Under the pieces are notes generated by a model. That model saw only the letters and a list, made by a program, of their open reading frames with translations, searched no databases and was not told the DNA's origin. A DNA stretch of 64,000 bases, from NCBI GenBank assembly GCA_003255065.1, contig QAOA01002553.1:157044-221043 (forward strand), written 5' to 3'. The stretch is from Cercis canadensis (Eukaryota > Streptophyta > Magnoliopsida > Fabales > Fabaceae). The number at the start of each line of letters is the position of its first letter. Within the stretch, counting starts at the first letter, position 1. This document shows positions 1 to 13,655 of the stretch, one piece after another. The position numbers and the translations under genes are program-made.

Positions 1-17
1 ATCATTATATCCCCTAC

Positions 18-3000
18 CTGCACATAATTCCGCTCACATATGTTGTTAATATGTACAGGAATTGATGCATCTGTTCCTATGCCATTCTTCTCCATCAAGG
101 AGATCAGCTCACTCTCACTGAGATAATCCGGAGGTGTGGTACTCCCCTGTAGAAATTTATGGTCTTAGATATCAGTACCATATATGAATACCAGGCTGTA
201 AACCATGACATAATTTTCAACCTTTTTTTATTTTTTATTTTTTCTTCACTTATAGGATAATTTTACAAAATATCACCACTCCATACATATTCATATTCAA
301 GTGCAAGCTGCAACCCATGAACACCACATAACAAAGTCAAACATAAAAGGGGACTAGTAAGGACAAGAAGAATCAAACAAGCCAGGAAACAACACCCAAG
401 AGTCTAAAGAAAATAAATTTGGTTCAGGGGGTTTACCTCATATAGCTCCACTTTTGACACTTCTATTTTCTGCCGTTTTGCGAATGAAGGAATATTTTTC
501 TCATTTACTGCCAACCATGGCATAATAGACGTAAATCCCTTGACTGTAACATGATGCCCTGTACAATGAAAGGACTCTTCACCAATAGAAAATTCTACCT
601 TTTTCCTGGAATGGATGATAAATAATGCATGTTATACAAAGAAAATAAGAAGTTTCTTAAGTTCATGTATTAGGGCACAGAGAGAGCATGACTGTATTTT
701 CAATTATTTTGAAAGAAATAGTTTTCAGAAAGAAATTCTTTTAGAGTATAAAAGGATTTTGCATTTAGATGGAAGGATATTCAAATGTTATACCTATATA
801 ATACCCAAGAATTACATGATGATGATGATGACAAAGATAATAAACACGGGGATACCACATCCTGCATCTTCCGTCATACTTATTTTGTTGCAATCTTACA
901 AGGACAAATTGGGAGAGAGAAGATTGCTAAATGTTTTAGAGTCGGCGAACCTATGGACTTCAGGAAGAAAAATTGATGTGTTTATTGCTTACCTACAGAA
1001 TGATCATTTGGCCTCAGTATTCTCATTTGCTGTAACTCTTCTGTTCTTTTCTTACAAGATGGACCGGTGCGGGGAAGAAGGGGGGGCGGGGGGGAATGGT
1101 AAAAGAGCTAAAGCAGCAATTACCTTTTAAAAAAATGAAAGTGTAACCTTTATTAAGGCCAAAATTACTTCATATAAATAGTCTGGTCACCCGATGTTGA
1201 TTCACATTAATTCAAACTGCTTGATTTTTAACCTGTGATATCATCCTTGCCCTTCTCAACATCATTTTTTAGTTGGTTAAAACCTTGATTTTGATAAAAG
1301 AAGAAAGTTCATTAAGGCAAGGAAGGAAGCAGTACCAAAAAGGATAACATATCCTCCTAAACAGAAACAAAAGGAAAATCATTGCAATAAGGCAGTCCAG
1401 TCTCTGCATATCTTATGGCAAAACTCCCTTGAAAAGACCATGGGCATAGCATAATAGATAGGTCACCATATGCACAATCTTATCCCAAATCAACTCCAAG
1501 TTCAACAAAACATCCTTAAAAATACAATATATTACAATACGGAATTTAATCATATGCCAACTTTATTTCAAACTAATTGTCTAGAAGTTTGAGAATATAA
1601 GCATGCAAGGAAAAGTGAAACTAAACCTGACAAAAAACCCAGAAAAGCAGTTGGATCCAAGTCAGCAGTATGGCTACCAGTCCAATTTTGGATTGGCTGG
1701 TGACTTCATCACATAATAAATATTTTACTGGCCCAAGTAGTCAAAAGTCCTTATCTATAGTACGCTACTAGAGTATTACTGAAGCACTAAAATTAAAATA
1801 AAGCTAGATAACTCTTTGGATCTGTCCCAAAGAAGGACAAAACAACTCAGAGAAACTGCATTGATCTGAAAACTGAATTACTAGAAGAAATCATAACAAT
1901 TTATAGTACTCCTAAACCTTGTAGGACTAGGAAAACTAAACCTTGTGAGACTAAGAAAACTAAAGAGTAAAGACTAAACTTGTCTTGGAAAATAACATCT
2001 GACTAGAATACTGTTCATGCTAATGTAGCAAGGAACTGTTCACACTAGAGTAGCATGAGTTCTGTCCTGCATCACTTATATACCACTATTCTTCCCCGTG
2101 TCTCTATGACATGGGACTCAGTGTGTTACATAAATATTTGTCAGATAAATAATATTAGTACAATAATAACCTCTAAGCTAACATAGTTAACCTTCTGTTA
2201 CCTTTATTTACATCCTTAGCCCCAAATAAAGCCTAAACCTTTATAACATAATGGTCCATGTATAAAATCTCATTTAAAGATTGATGTGGACCATGATGAA
2301 AATGGATCAAAAACTTAAATCAGTGACACCAGTCAAAGATTAAGGACATTATACAATCAGAAAGATATTTATGTTGTGATTGCTGTCTGCATAAATGTGA
2401 ATACATGATTTCTATGTAAGAAGACATAGTTTTGTCTTCATGATACCTTTGATATTATAAACGAAATTCATCATCAATAAGTAATAAGTTTCTTAGTTAT
2501 AAAGCTTAAAAACTATCCTCCCTCTCTTTTTTCACTGGCCTGCCTCTTTTACAGGTTCTTTTGTCTTTACTTTTATCCAATTTCCCTTCTCCCTTAAATC
2601 TTAAATGAATTTAGTTATCTATTAGACTATTAATTTAATCAACTATCACACAAGCAGAATTGTCAAATGTCCTAAGGAATCTTCTTATCTTGGGATAGAA
2701 GTTAAAATAGGCAGTCAATAAAGGTTTATAATTATACCCTACCAAAAGAAAATCCTAATGATAAAAAATCTTGTTCTATGACTTCGTTTTGAAGTTTGAA
2801 AATTTTGAGCTGGAGTGTGCCCTTTTCTGCCCTAAATATGACCTGTGCTTTGCCTTTTGTAATTGAGTAAAGGTTTAGTTGATTCTACAGAGTTAGAGTC
2901 ACTAAAGTTTCACTAATTATCTGAAAAGGAATGAAGAAGATTATAACAAGACTGCATCAGCATAAATTAATCAGATTAGCTCTGACCACATTAAATCTAA

Positions 3001-6000
3001 GAAGGACATTTGTGGAATGAACCAAAACCATGAGAGCTGAGAACAGAGAAAAGATGAAACAGCAGAGGTTTTACCTTACATATTTGCAGTCTGGAGACAC
3101 CGTCCCAATGAAGTGTTGACAGACATATTGGTACAATTTCCAAGCATCTGTACCTAGCATATCCTCAGCAGCTGACCGCATTGGAGTAATAGGAGGATGG
3201 TCACCTACATCTGTTCCTAATCGAGGCTTGTGATAACCATTGCTGAGTAGCCCCTGTACATAATTACCCCATGTTGGATTTTTTGCCAGGGCAGAAAGTG
3301 TACCAGAGAAGTCAAATGAAGAAGGGTAGGCCGTGCTTTCTGTGCGTGGATAGCTTGAGAAGCACATGCAAAAACCAATCACAAAGGTCAATACATGCTT
3401 CAAATTATGAAAATATGAAAAACCCTATGTCAATGTTGCGAGAAAACCTGATAAAACCTTGAGTATACAAGCGTTCAGCTAGTTGCATAGCCATTTGAGG
3501 TCCAAATCCTAGAGCACTTGAAGCGACCTGGATATACAAAATTTTACATGATATTTATCAAAGCGCACAAATCTTAGCCAAAAGAAAATACAAAAAGAAA
3601 ATCCTAGATATTCAATAATTAGAGTCAAGTTTCAATCCTTTTACATCAATAAATTTCAACTCCATTCCATTTGGAGTGACACATTTCAGTGGGAGAAAAT
3701 GAAAAAATTCTTTTAGGGTAATCATCATTCAGTGCACGTTCCATCAATAAGACTAATTTTTCTCAAATTAGTGTCAACTAATTTAAAGATATAGTTGATT
3801 TTAAGTAAAAGCATAGAGTAGGAAAATGTTATTTTTTTTTGTGAGGGTGGCATGTAGGAAAATGTTTTGACTTTTAAAGAGAAACTCCCAGGCCAAATAA
3901 AAATGATCATTGTTGAGCAGTTGAAAAGGTTCACAAACAGCTTCTTCATCATAGAACTTAAAGAACTTCAAATTATTGTGCATTAACCTAAATTTCTCAG
4001 TCAAAACCATTTCAACTAGCGTTGCCTACTATTCTGCAATTCACTATTGGTCCTCTTGCTATTCCCCCCGCCCCCACCCCACCTGTTTCTATTCTTTTGG
4101 TGATGAGCTAGGCCATTGTAGAAGTATTGTACTTATTTTGTCAATACTACGCTTAGATTGAGATTATGATATGCTTTAGCAATTACCATGTCCAGAGCTT
4201 GAATGTTGGCATGTTGCTTTGTTAAATCTGTGTGATCTTAGACACAGAGACATCACATAGGACAGACAAACAGATGTCTTGGTTCTAATACTAAGAATAT
4301 GCTAATCATTTAAGAAATGTTCATTCAAATTTTCTTTTACACATTATCGGAATGAAGTATTTTGGCAGTCCATAGTAATCAAATAAATCATCATGCCCTT
4401 GACAACCCAGAAGTTGTAAAGTCCACAACCAGTTTGCAATGAAGCAAATATCGCGCATTTATAGCCATGTAATCTCCGATCTTAGAGGGACACCTCAAAT
4501 GTTGTTATTAGAGAACAAAACAATATATTCCCTAGTTTGATTTCTAACCTTCAGAAGGTTCACTGTGTTTAGACCAACAGGGCGACTTTTGCTTTCCTGT
4601 TTTTCTGATATTTCAGTAACTTCTAGAAGTCCATCTTCTGTTACGAGCTTTTGAAACATCATTGCAACCTGAAATGTGCTTAGAAGTATCAAACAGGTAT
4701 CTTTCAGGAGGGGCAAAAAAAACTAATATTTTACTCTTTAGAACAATTTAAAAGCATAGAAAATTTTACATTTATGTCAAATACTTTGCCCCGTTCCCAT
4801 TCAAGCCGAAGTTCATAGCCATTGTGTATCATGTAAGGGTGCAAACTCCAAAACTTTTCTGGCTTAAAAGTATTTATTTGCAAATACCGCTGCACACAAA
4901 AGCCCAAGGTAGGAGTTTGACATGGTCCATAGCTGAAACACGCAAGCAATTAACCCAATCAACAATTCTGCTAATACTTAACCTGAATGAAAATATTGTC
5001 ACTAGAATATTAATCAGTTAAAATTTAGTGAAGTGTGAATAAAAATGAAATATAATTCATGCCACAAGTGGATAAGGATGAGATGCCAATGCAGATCCAA
5101 TGAAGTAGGATATTATGGCTGGCATTGGCAGTTCATATCAAGCCTAACAAACACTACCTCCTCCCAGGTGTCCAAGTACATAATTGAACAAGAACCACAG
5201 AACAGTACAAAGCACAACAGAGGCATAATACAGATAATTATTGCATAGAATTTGCCAGTACCTTGATGCCATGTTGCGAGCCAATTGTCCCAAAAGCGAG
5301 AGCTAAAAGGAAATGGATTCATGATATATAACAAACTGAAGATGGTAACACTCTTAGCTCGCAAGAACAAAGGGCTTGCCAAATAGCCCAAACAATACTT
5401 TCCTTTTGAACTAGCAGAAACCAAATGAACAGACTCAACCAATTACCTTAAGTATGATCAGTTCAAGATGGTTGGTGGTTTGGTGTGGTTCAGAGTCAGA
5501 GGCACTCTGAACTGTCGTTTAATTCCATTTTCAAACCAAAAACTGAATTGACCCTCACTATACTCACATCACAAACACAAATTTCAACATTTCATTGTGT
5601 CATGATTAATGTTCAAGCACTAAGGAAACAACATCAGTAACTACAAATCCCTATTCAGCTCATCCACTTTGTTGATGAAAAACTTATATTTAGGATATGC
5701 ACGAGTCACATGATTCTACATTTTAATACATCTAAATAAGAAAATAACCCTGTCGTTCTATATCAACCAAGAAAAGTGAAACTAGAGGCAAAAATGGCAT
5801 AAATAGCAAATGCCTACGAGATAACTTACGAGATAACTCTGGAATCTAGGTTCCCGTATTTTCCCTGGAAATAACTTGTCTGAAATCGTGTAAAGGCAAC
5901 TCCAACTTTTAAATCGATCTCTTGCCTAGCATCTACTGCCAGTGCCTCCTCTCTGTTGGGTTCCACCAGACTGTCCAGAGCCTTCAGAATATCTTTCTCA

Positions 6001-9000
6001 GTAACAGAAGAAAACCGAGCACGATAAATTCTATTCCAAGCTTCATTTACATTGAAACCAGTTGACTCTATAACTGCAAAATCACTCAACAGTTCAATAC
6101 ACTATTTCAAATTTCATAATTGATCTAGAAATTAAGAAGAAAGATAATAATGATGATGATATATGTAAATAGTTAATAAAGACAAAAGTATAACTACCTT
6201 CAAAACATATGTTTTCTCCTTCACGATCGCAATCTAACCACAATACCAAATAATGACAACCACGAGCTTCTTGGCTTAGATGTCTACAAATATGTGCCTT
6301 AGTGAAGAGAAAATCTAAAGTTAATAATGAAAGAAAGCACCTATACAAGATAATATCAATTACATACACAAGTCTTCTTATCATGAGCAGCCTGTGGAAT
6401 TAATACTTTCCAAAGATTTAAAATAAAAAAATGTGAAGCATTATTTCATGTGTAACATTCTGTCAAATTAATCTATTCACATAGGAGCAGGGCATTTTTT
6501 TTTTTTTTCAAACATTTTACTAACTTCTATATCTTCTGGTCACAGGTAATATTGGAGTCCAGATTTATGTTATTTAGGTGTTTTGGAGTCCTATCTTGCT
6601 GCCAATTTTTCCTTATGGGCTTAGCAGTAGTAGGAGATGTCAATCCTTATAAAACTAGTGTTCTATTACTAATCCTTGTAGGATAAGTCATAGTGGTCAT
6701 CTATTTAAACAGTTGTAATGGTTTCTTTGCAGATCAGTTTTATGGAGATTTATTAAGTTTTATTCTCAGTGCTACATTTCCTGATTGCTTAACCAGAAGC
6801 CAGCCCTTTTGGCAGAAGATCAGCTGCCTATTGGCTGTGTTTTGTATATCTTTGCCCTTTCTTTCACTCTGGTTATCTCTTGAACATAGTAGACTGTTCT
6901 ATACTGTCAGGTCCTGCATTAGTTTCCTCCTTCTTTGCTTACTTCAGCAAAGGAACCTGAACCATGTCAGTAAGGTAAGGGCTGATTATAGTGGGCATAC
7001 AAGCAGGACTTTTTCTGTCAAAAGTTGTTTAGAATTTTGGAGATGTGTGTACCAGCCTTGTAAGTACCCCAAGCAACACCATAATGACTTCATTAGATGA
7101 ATCCTCAGGTTCTCCCTTCCCCTTTCCAGCCACACCTACCGGTCTATCTATCTATCTATCTCTCTATCTTTTTTGGTCAAAAGTTGGCTAGGATTTTGAA
7201 GATGATGTGTCTTTTTTTTTTTTTTTTTTTTTTTTNTGTCTTTTTTTTTTTTTTGGTAACAAACAGGGCATCAAAGCCCCAGAACACAAGAAACTAAACA
7301 ACTACACGATGAGGAAAGGAAACAACAAAAGAATCATCTCTAAGGTAGTCCTTGGTACACACAGTAGGCTGGACCAGCAAGTGAACATCAAAACTACTCT
7401 GGTGTGCTTCTTTAGCTAATCTGTCAGCGCAGCGGTTACTTCCCTAAGGGTGTTGCTTACCTTGACCTGCCAACTACAACTCATCAACATCCAAAGACCA
7501 TACACTCTGAAGATGATGTGTCTAGTCATACATCTACTCCAACCACCACGTACCAACATGTCGCAGGTCCTCTAATTCTCCCTTCCCCTTTCCAACCCCT
7601 TAGTAAAAGTGGATGTGTGTGTGTGTGCAAGGGACACATTAAGTGAAATAATTTTTATTAGCAATGATGAAAGGAATAATTTTGATCATCGGATCATACA
7701 TGAATGGTCAAGATTAAAAGAATACTTACATGTCATGTAGCCACTTAAAAAAAGTCAAATGACTCGGTTTCTTAATCCTAAGTAAGGGTGAAGGAAAATA
7801 AAAAATTCTAAGTTAAAACAAAATACATGAACAAAATGAAAGAGTTCCCACAACCTTTCTTGCCAAAAAATTTCAAGAAAGTATCAGAAAACATCAAAAT
7901 AATTTTCCAACACAGTTTAGTGAATGACAAAGTTTTCTTTTGTGGTCTAATCATAAAAGCATATAAAACATGGTCAAATTGGCTCCCAGCTTGGGTAACA
8001 AAAAGATATCAAGGAGTGAATACTGAAGGAAATATTTATAAAGAAATACCTTAGGGTTCGATTCAGTCTTCCTAACTGGAGCTTGAAAAAGATCTAATGG
8101 ATCTGTGGCTGTCCAATCTTGGTATGTTGCAGGAAAATCTACACTAGATTGACAAGAAACACAGAAATACTAAATTGAATACTCAAACCACTAAGTCTTA
8201 GGCATGCACAGTATGTAAAGAGACAAGGCATGGCCAACACCAAAAAAAATTTGATCTTCAAATTTCAAAAACACTTAGAAAACAAGTACACTTGCTACAC
8301 TCCCACTGAATATAAAAGTATACCACAAACCAGAGACAGACATACATGCCAAACAACTCTAGTCATTTAATTATCACTGGATACATCATGTTTTTCTTTC
8401 TTTGCCAGATGGACCAGTAACATAAGATAAAGTTCATTCTCATGTCTGCTTTCAAACCTCAAAACTTCAACTTCATTTCAATTGAAGATTCTATAGTTTC
8501 TAATAACATTTAATATAATACCACCTCCTTCCATTGAAGGACAAGGACAGGGGGTGAGATCACCTGTTCTATATCCACCAATGTATGGGAACAAGATGGG
8601 GAGTGACATCATGGGTTCTATATCCACCACTATATGTACTGTACATACTGGTGTGTTGTTTACCAATCAAAATATAAAGTCATACATGCAAATGCACCAA
8701 GTATGCTGCCTGAAAAAGATATACAAGCGTTAGAGGTAAAAGCCAATTATTGTGCTTAAACATGAGGGCCGAGTGACATCTTTGAGTGGATACACGTGAG
8801 AGAGAGCTGTGAGGATTCTTTGGCTAACTCTCTTTTCAGGACATAAGCATGGCTAGGGACAACGAAACGAGGGATCATGCTTTTAGACTCAATGCTATGC
8901 AGCAACATTTTTTAGCACATGGAGTTGATGTTTGGAGAGATCCATGATAGAATGGAGAGACAAGACAATGTTATTGCTAACTTGCAAAGGGGACAGCCAC

Positions 9001-12000
9001 CTAGAGTTCCTAATGTAAGAAAGCAACAAAGATGAGTTGTTATGGATGAAGAGGATGAGAGTGACCCAGCTGATTCCAAGGATCAAGAACATTTTGCTAG
9101 GCATGAAAGGGATGATAGAGGAGAAAGGAGAGAAAGACATATTCATGTAGACAACATTTTTCACACTAGGTGCCACGTCAATGGGAAGGAATGCAGCATG
9201 ATCATTAATGGTAGTAGTTGTACAAATACTGCTGATACTACCTTAGTTGATAAGCTGAATTTGCCTACTTTAAAGCATCCTAGGTCTTATAACTTGCAAT
9301 TGTTAGATGATTGTGGAGAGGTTAGGGTGACTAAACAAGTATTGGTTTCATTTGCTATTGGTAGATACAAGGATAAAGTCCTTTGTAATGTAGTTCTCAT
9401 GCATGCTGGACATATCCTATTAGGTAGGTCATGGCAATATGATAGGTGTGTGATCCATGATGGGTACACAAATAGATACTCTTTCACATTGAACAAACAG
9501 CCCATTACTCTTGTACCCTTGACTCCAAAGCAAGTATTTGATGATCAAGTGAGATTAAAAAAAGAGAGTGAAGCAAGAAAAGAGTGAGAGCTTAAAAGAC
9601 AAAATGATTGAGAGATTGAAAGAAGAGAGAGAAGCAAAAGAAGAGAGTGAGAGCTCTAAAGACAAAAAGAGTGAGAGGTTACAAGAAAATAGTGCAAAAG
9701 AGGCCGAGAGCCCAAATGAGTGAAAAAGAATGAGAAAGGCAAAGAAAAAGAGAGTCTTGAAAGAAAAGAGAAACAACAATTGAGTGTATATGCAAAAGAA
9801 AGTGAGATCAAGAGAGCCTATTTCTCTTATCAGCCCATGCTTGTACTCTTGTACAAGGAGGCATGTTTTAGCACTAACAAGCTTATTCCTTCTTTGCCTA
9901 GTGTTGTTGTATCTCTTTTACAGGATTTTGGAGATGTTTCCCAACATCAAACTGACTTCATTGGAGCCGTGTTGAAGCAAGAAGGACGACCTCTTGCATG
10001 CTTTATTAAGAAGTTAAGTGGAGCTGCCATCAATGACCATACATATGACAAGGAGATGTATGCATTGGTGAGGGCATTGGAGACTTGGCAACACTACCTT
10101 CTTCCCAAGGAGTTTGTGAGAGTGGTCTTCGAACCAAGAGGCAATGCGTACAAGTTGGAGTTACCTAGTGAGTATGGTGTAAGTGTCATTTTTTTAATGT
10201 AGCTAATCTTTCTCCCTTTGATGTAGGGGAGGATTCGAGAACGAATCCTTTTGAAGAGAGGGGGAATGATGAGGATCATCAAAGAGCGCCAGTGGATCCT
10301 CTACACATGCTCGAAGGCCCAGTTACAAGGGCTAGAGCTAAGAAGATGCAAGCCGCCCTGGGAGGGCTGATTGAGGAAGCTTGGGCTCGTGAAGATTTGG
10401 GTCAAGAGAGCATGCAACGGCTTGTGAGCATCATTCAAGTTGTTGAAGGAACAGCTAGGTCAAGCATGGAGCTTTAGTGTAGGACGTTGGACCAAGCTCT
10501 CACGTAGAGCTTTCTTTTAGGTTGAACAACGCCACTTGTATTTTGGACCAATTTAATGCTTATTTGTTTTGGGCCAGTTCTGTTTTGGGTTTTTAGTTGT
10601 TTTAGGTTCAAATAATGTATTCAGCACTTTAGTTATTAAGGCTTCAGTTATTGGGCCTTGGGCCTTTTACTAAATTAGGGTTGTAACTAGGTTTGACCTA
10701 GGTTTACTGAAGTGTGTTTTCTATTAAAGGGAGGCAGCTCCCTTTGTCACAGCCAACTTGAATTTTAGATGAATGAGAGGATTTCTCTTCTAAGTTCTTT
10801 TGAGAACTTTTACAATTTATCAAGAATGGTGATTCTTGTGGCATTCTCCAAGACTTATCACTCACCCCCTATCTGCTCTTGAGTGTAGCGTCTATATCTT
10901 CCCGGATACCTTTGGTTCTCACTTCTCTAAGTGCTGTGTCAATGTCCTCTTTGTTTTGTTTTTTTGTTTAAGAACTTGATTAGACATTCTTGGGCACTTC
11001 AGATTTCCTCTAATTGTTGTTGGGTCTCGAGGCAAGTCCGAGAGGTTCGCATCAAATTTAAAACTAGTAACTCATGAAGGAGAATAAAGCAAGAATAATT
11101 TTCAAGGCCAAAAAACAAGAAAAAAGAAGTAAGAATAATTTTCATGCATGTACATCCTTATTAAAATAAGAATAATCACAAGGGTCAGCCATATATTTTC
11201 ATAAAAGACATACTTGAAATTTTTATCCAAATCTTAGTCCATCATTTTTATTCATAAAAGAATTTTAGTCCATTTTCCTACAGGTAACTTATGAAATATA
11301 TCTAATTTTCTATCCCACAGCCTCTGCAGCCCAGTTCCAGGTGATAAAAAATAACATCTGGCAAACACAAGCTCTCCAAAGAATTTGCATAAGAAAAGAT
11401 AACAAAGTGATCTATGCAAGCACAATCAATTCAATAAAAACTTTTTATCCTTTTTTATCTCTAACTCAGAAGGATTATTAAATCTGTAAAACATGACACA
11501 TTTTGAACACTCAAAACTACCCAGTCACTTTTCATATTTTACTGCTACATGAGATGTAGGGGTCGTTAGCAACCTCTTCTCTGTTTACTTTATGATTTTT
11601 TGGTTTATATGGGGGAGTACATCATCCAAATACCCCAGCAGAATGGCAGGCATCCAGTAGCAGAAAATCTATGATGAGGGAAAGAGAGAAGAATCTGACG
11701 TATATCAGACCATATGAATGCAAACATTTGATTACTGAGTCTGGAATGATGAAGAGAGCACCAACAGATCACACAATTTGAAAACTAACAAAGGAGAATC
11801 CAAATAACTGAGTTTTTTATTTTAAGAAAGGTAATAGGAAAAGGACCTGAATACATGCCCAATGACTGATGTCACTTTAAAATGTGCATGTGTACCAAGG
11901 AATATCCCTGCAAATTCATGAATGTCTGTGCTTCCCTTTCTTGTAGACATCTGCATACACAAACGTGATTCAAAAGATGCTGATATTATCCAGAATAGTG

Positions 12001-12913
12001 TGCAAAAGAGGATGACATTTTAATACCAAAAAAAGATTTAAAGAAAAAGAAACTAAAAAGAGAACCTAACAGTACAAGATGGAATTAACTGGTTCAAACT
12101 TGAAAAAAAAACAAAACAAGACGAAAGATAGAACTTAAATTAATAACAACTAGTTGAGGTTTATAAAAGATAACTCAAATAACCAATCCTTGCCCATCAG
12201 CTCTCCTGTTCATTAGTACAGTTTATACGCATCAAGGCTTGTATATAAACTCTAATTCAAGCACTCATTAAGGTACAACATCCTACTAAAATCAAGATTA
12301 CTAATTTCATAGTCTAGTGAAGATGCAAAATCTAACTAAATCAAGGTATTCAATTCAAGTTCCTATCAAACAAGCACAACAAAATCCATACTATTTACAT
12401 ATAGGTTTTTAAGCCCTTTCACTTAATTTTCTTTGTAAATATGTATCTTCATTAAAAACATATATCCTTAATCAAGTTCAACAATACCACTAACACTACT
12501 GGTATGGTGCCTAAACAAAGAAAAAAAAGGTTGAAACTTTATATTCCATCTTCCTCCCCCTCCCCCAAAACCCAAATTTCCTTGACAATGATAGTTCTTA
12601 TGTTAGATACAACATGAATAAAGCTACTATTAGTTTGAGTACAGCCCCTGGTTTTCCAGTGCTCAAAGCCCCAAACTCGTCAAACCCAATAGAGTCTAAA
12701 AGGATTCAAATGTGAAACCAGGAAGCAGAGACTACCTCACCGCGAGAGAGAACAGAGGCAATAGAGAGAGCGATGCTGGGCTTCTCTGCCACCTGCAGTT
12801 CACAAAAGATAATCAGAACCTAAAATCCGCACAACCCCATATGTATATAACAACAAGAAATTTGAAAACTTGATTCTGGTAATTGTCACCATGAGAACTT
12901 TGGGAGGGGCCAT
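18..12913 (-). CDS. TOP3B: DNA topoisomerase 3-beta (type IA), N-terminal 521 codons; 3' end off window
   Basis: Exons on minus: 12913-12890, 12792-12736, 11950-11847, 8143-8050, 6297-6198, 6073-5830, 4932-4770, 4668-4549, 3527-3448, 3353-3075, 605-437, 146-18. All junctions are GT-AG and the 1563 nt stay in one frame. The protein opens [14 protein letters not shown], the Toprim start of type IA enzymes. It carries the Toprim acidic motif DCDREGE near residues 115-121, then [11 protein letters not shown]. The active-site motif YPRTES has its catalytic tyrosine near residue 330, and its codon is completed across the 3448/3353 junction. GDHPPITP follows. The family relaxes negatively supercoiled DNA by single-strand passage in the nucleus and, in animals, also acts on RNA. 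Arrangement and spacing fit the beta rather than the alpha form. The rest, including the C-terminal zinc region, lies beyond base 1. Introns of 2.5, 1.75 and 3.7 kb hold repeats. The ATG at 12913 gives the expected family N-terminus. Confidence 0.93.
606..3074 (-). other. Large topoisomerase intron, no gene seen
   Basis: This 2.47-kb intron of the topoisomerase gene has no convincing coding segment. The longest open frame, 615-1130 plus, is low complexity around a short GAT repeat near 820 and a G-run near 1080, and resembles no family I know. Confidence 0.6.
6298..8049 (-). other. Topoisomerase intron with poly-T/N gap and simple repeats
   Basis: The intron between the exons ending in NPK and starting AHIC. 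It contains a T-run broken by one N near 7236, a short CTAT repeat near 7143 and a TG repeat near 7614. No coding similarity was recognised. The splice acceptor used is the one giving [13 protein letters not shown], not the one nearer to 6285. Confidence 0.6.
8830..11054 (+). mobile_element. Internally deleted Ty3-type LTR retrotransposon remnant in a topoisomerase intron
   Basis: Plus-strand remains in order: a gag-like start (ATG at 8849, MARDNE), a retropepsin-like segment (about 9160-9540: [36 protein letters not shown]), then a jump straight to an RNase H-like stretch (about 9955-10110: [33 protein letters not shown]) and the polyprotein tail (about 10130-10476: [17 protein letters not shown]). 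Reverse transcriptase palm and integrase are absent. A one-base shift in a T-run near 10190 and stops elsewhere show decay. From about 10476 to 11054 the sequence is LTR-like, ending near GAGGTTCGCATCA. I found no matching 5' LTR. The element runs opposite to the host gene and sits wholly inside its 8144-11846 intron. Confidence 0.8.
9160..9587 (+). pseudogene. Retropepsin-like segment with altered active site
   Basis: Within the longest frame of the retroelement the family's catalytic D-[ST]-G/D-G-x region reads INGSS, so the aspartate position is occupied by asparagine. The following [19 protein letters not shown] and [12 protein letters not shown] stretches identify the domain. After it comes a K/E/R/S-rich linker without known function. 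As read, it should not be an active protease. Confidence 0.65.
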
Positions 12914-13646
12914 CTCTACGTTTGAAGGGTATTCTTTTCTATTCACTGTATTTACTTCCCTTCTCTCTTTCGCGAACGCCTTTGCCTGTGAATGCGATGA
13001 TCAGGTTTCAAAATTCAAACTTTAGAGTTTCCAATTGGAAGCAGATATCTGAAGCGGGGGAGGCTGTAATTTGCAAGCCTGAGCTATTGAGGATGCTGAT
13101 TACGTAGGTCTCATATATACTTTTTATATTTATATTTATGTAGTATGTAGTATATGATATTAGTCAATATAAAAATGACATGTGTACAAATTAATTATTT
13201 TTAAATTTATTTAAAAAATAAAATAAAATATAAAAATTATATATACTTGTCACGTCAATATAGTATGACATACTCATATTGTATCATAAAATTTTCATAA
13301 AAATTATGACTGGAGTCTATGATCTACTGGTAATTCATCTCAATTNATTTATTATGTTTTTTTCATTTCCTTGTAATACTAACTTTACTATTTTTTTAGG
13401 AAATTATTTTTTGGGTCTAAAAATTAAAAGAAAAAACATCATTTAATTTTAAACATAAAAAATTTTTAATTTAATTCCTCCTATATTATATAAAATATTT
13501 GAAATATTATTTAATATTATATAATTATTTTGTTCACATCTTTAGTGCTCACATAATATTAAGTGAAATTATGAGTATTTTATATCGTATTTTATAATTT
13601 TTTTAGTTATTATTGAATTATTGAAATGTATTGTATTATATATGCT
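12914..13646. other. Upstream region of the topoisomerase gene
   Basis: Sequence 5' of the topoisomerase start codon, very AT-rich from about 13110. One N at 13346. No gene or clear repeat was seen. Promoter and 5' UTR of the topoisomerase should lie here, but no core element could be assigned with confidence. Confidence 0.5.
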
Positions 13647-13655
13647 GCTTTCCAG

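Noticed and set aside
615-1130. 171-codon open frame on plus
   Set aside because: It lies in a topoisomerase intron, has a GAT repeat and a G-run, and shows no similarity to a known family.
6365-6400. Possible exon reading MIRR before HLSQEARG
   Set aside because: There is no GT donor in the right place. The acceptor at 6298-6299 gives [13 protein letters not shown], which matches the family directly and joins the exon ending at 8050 in phase.
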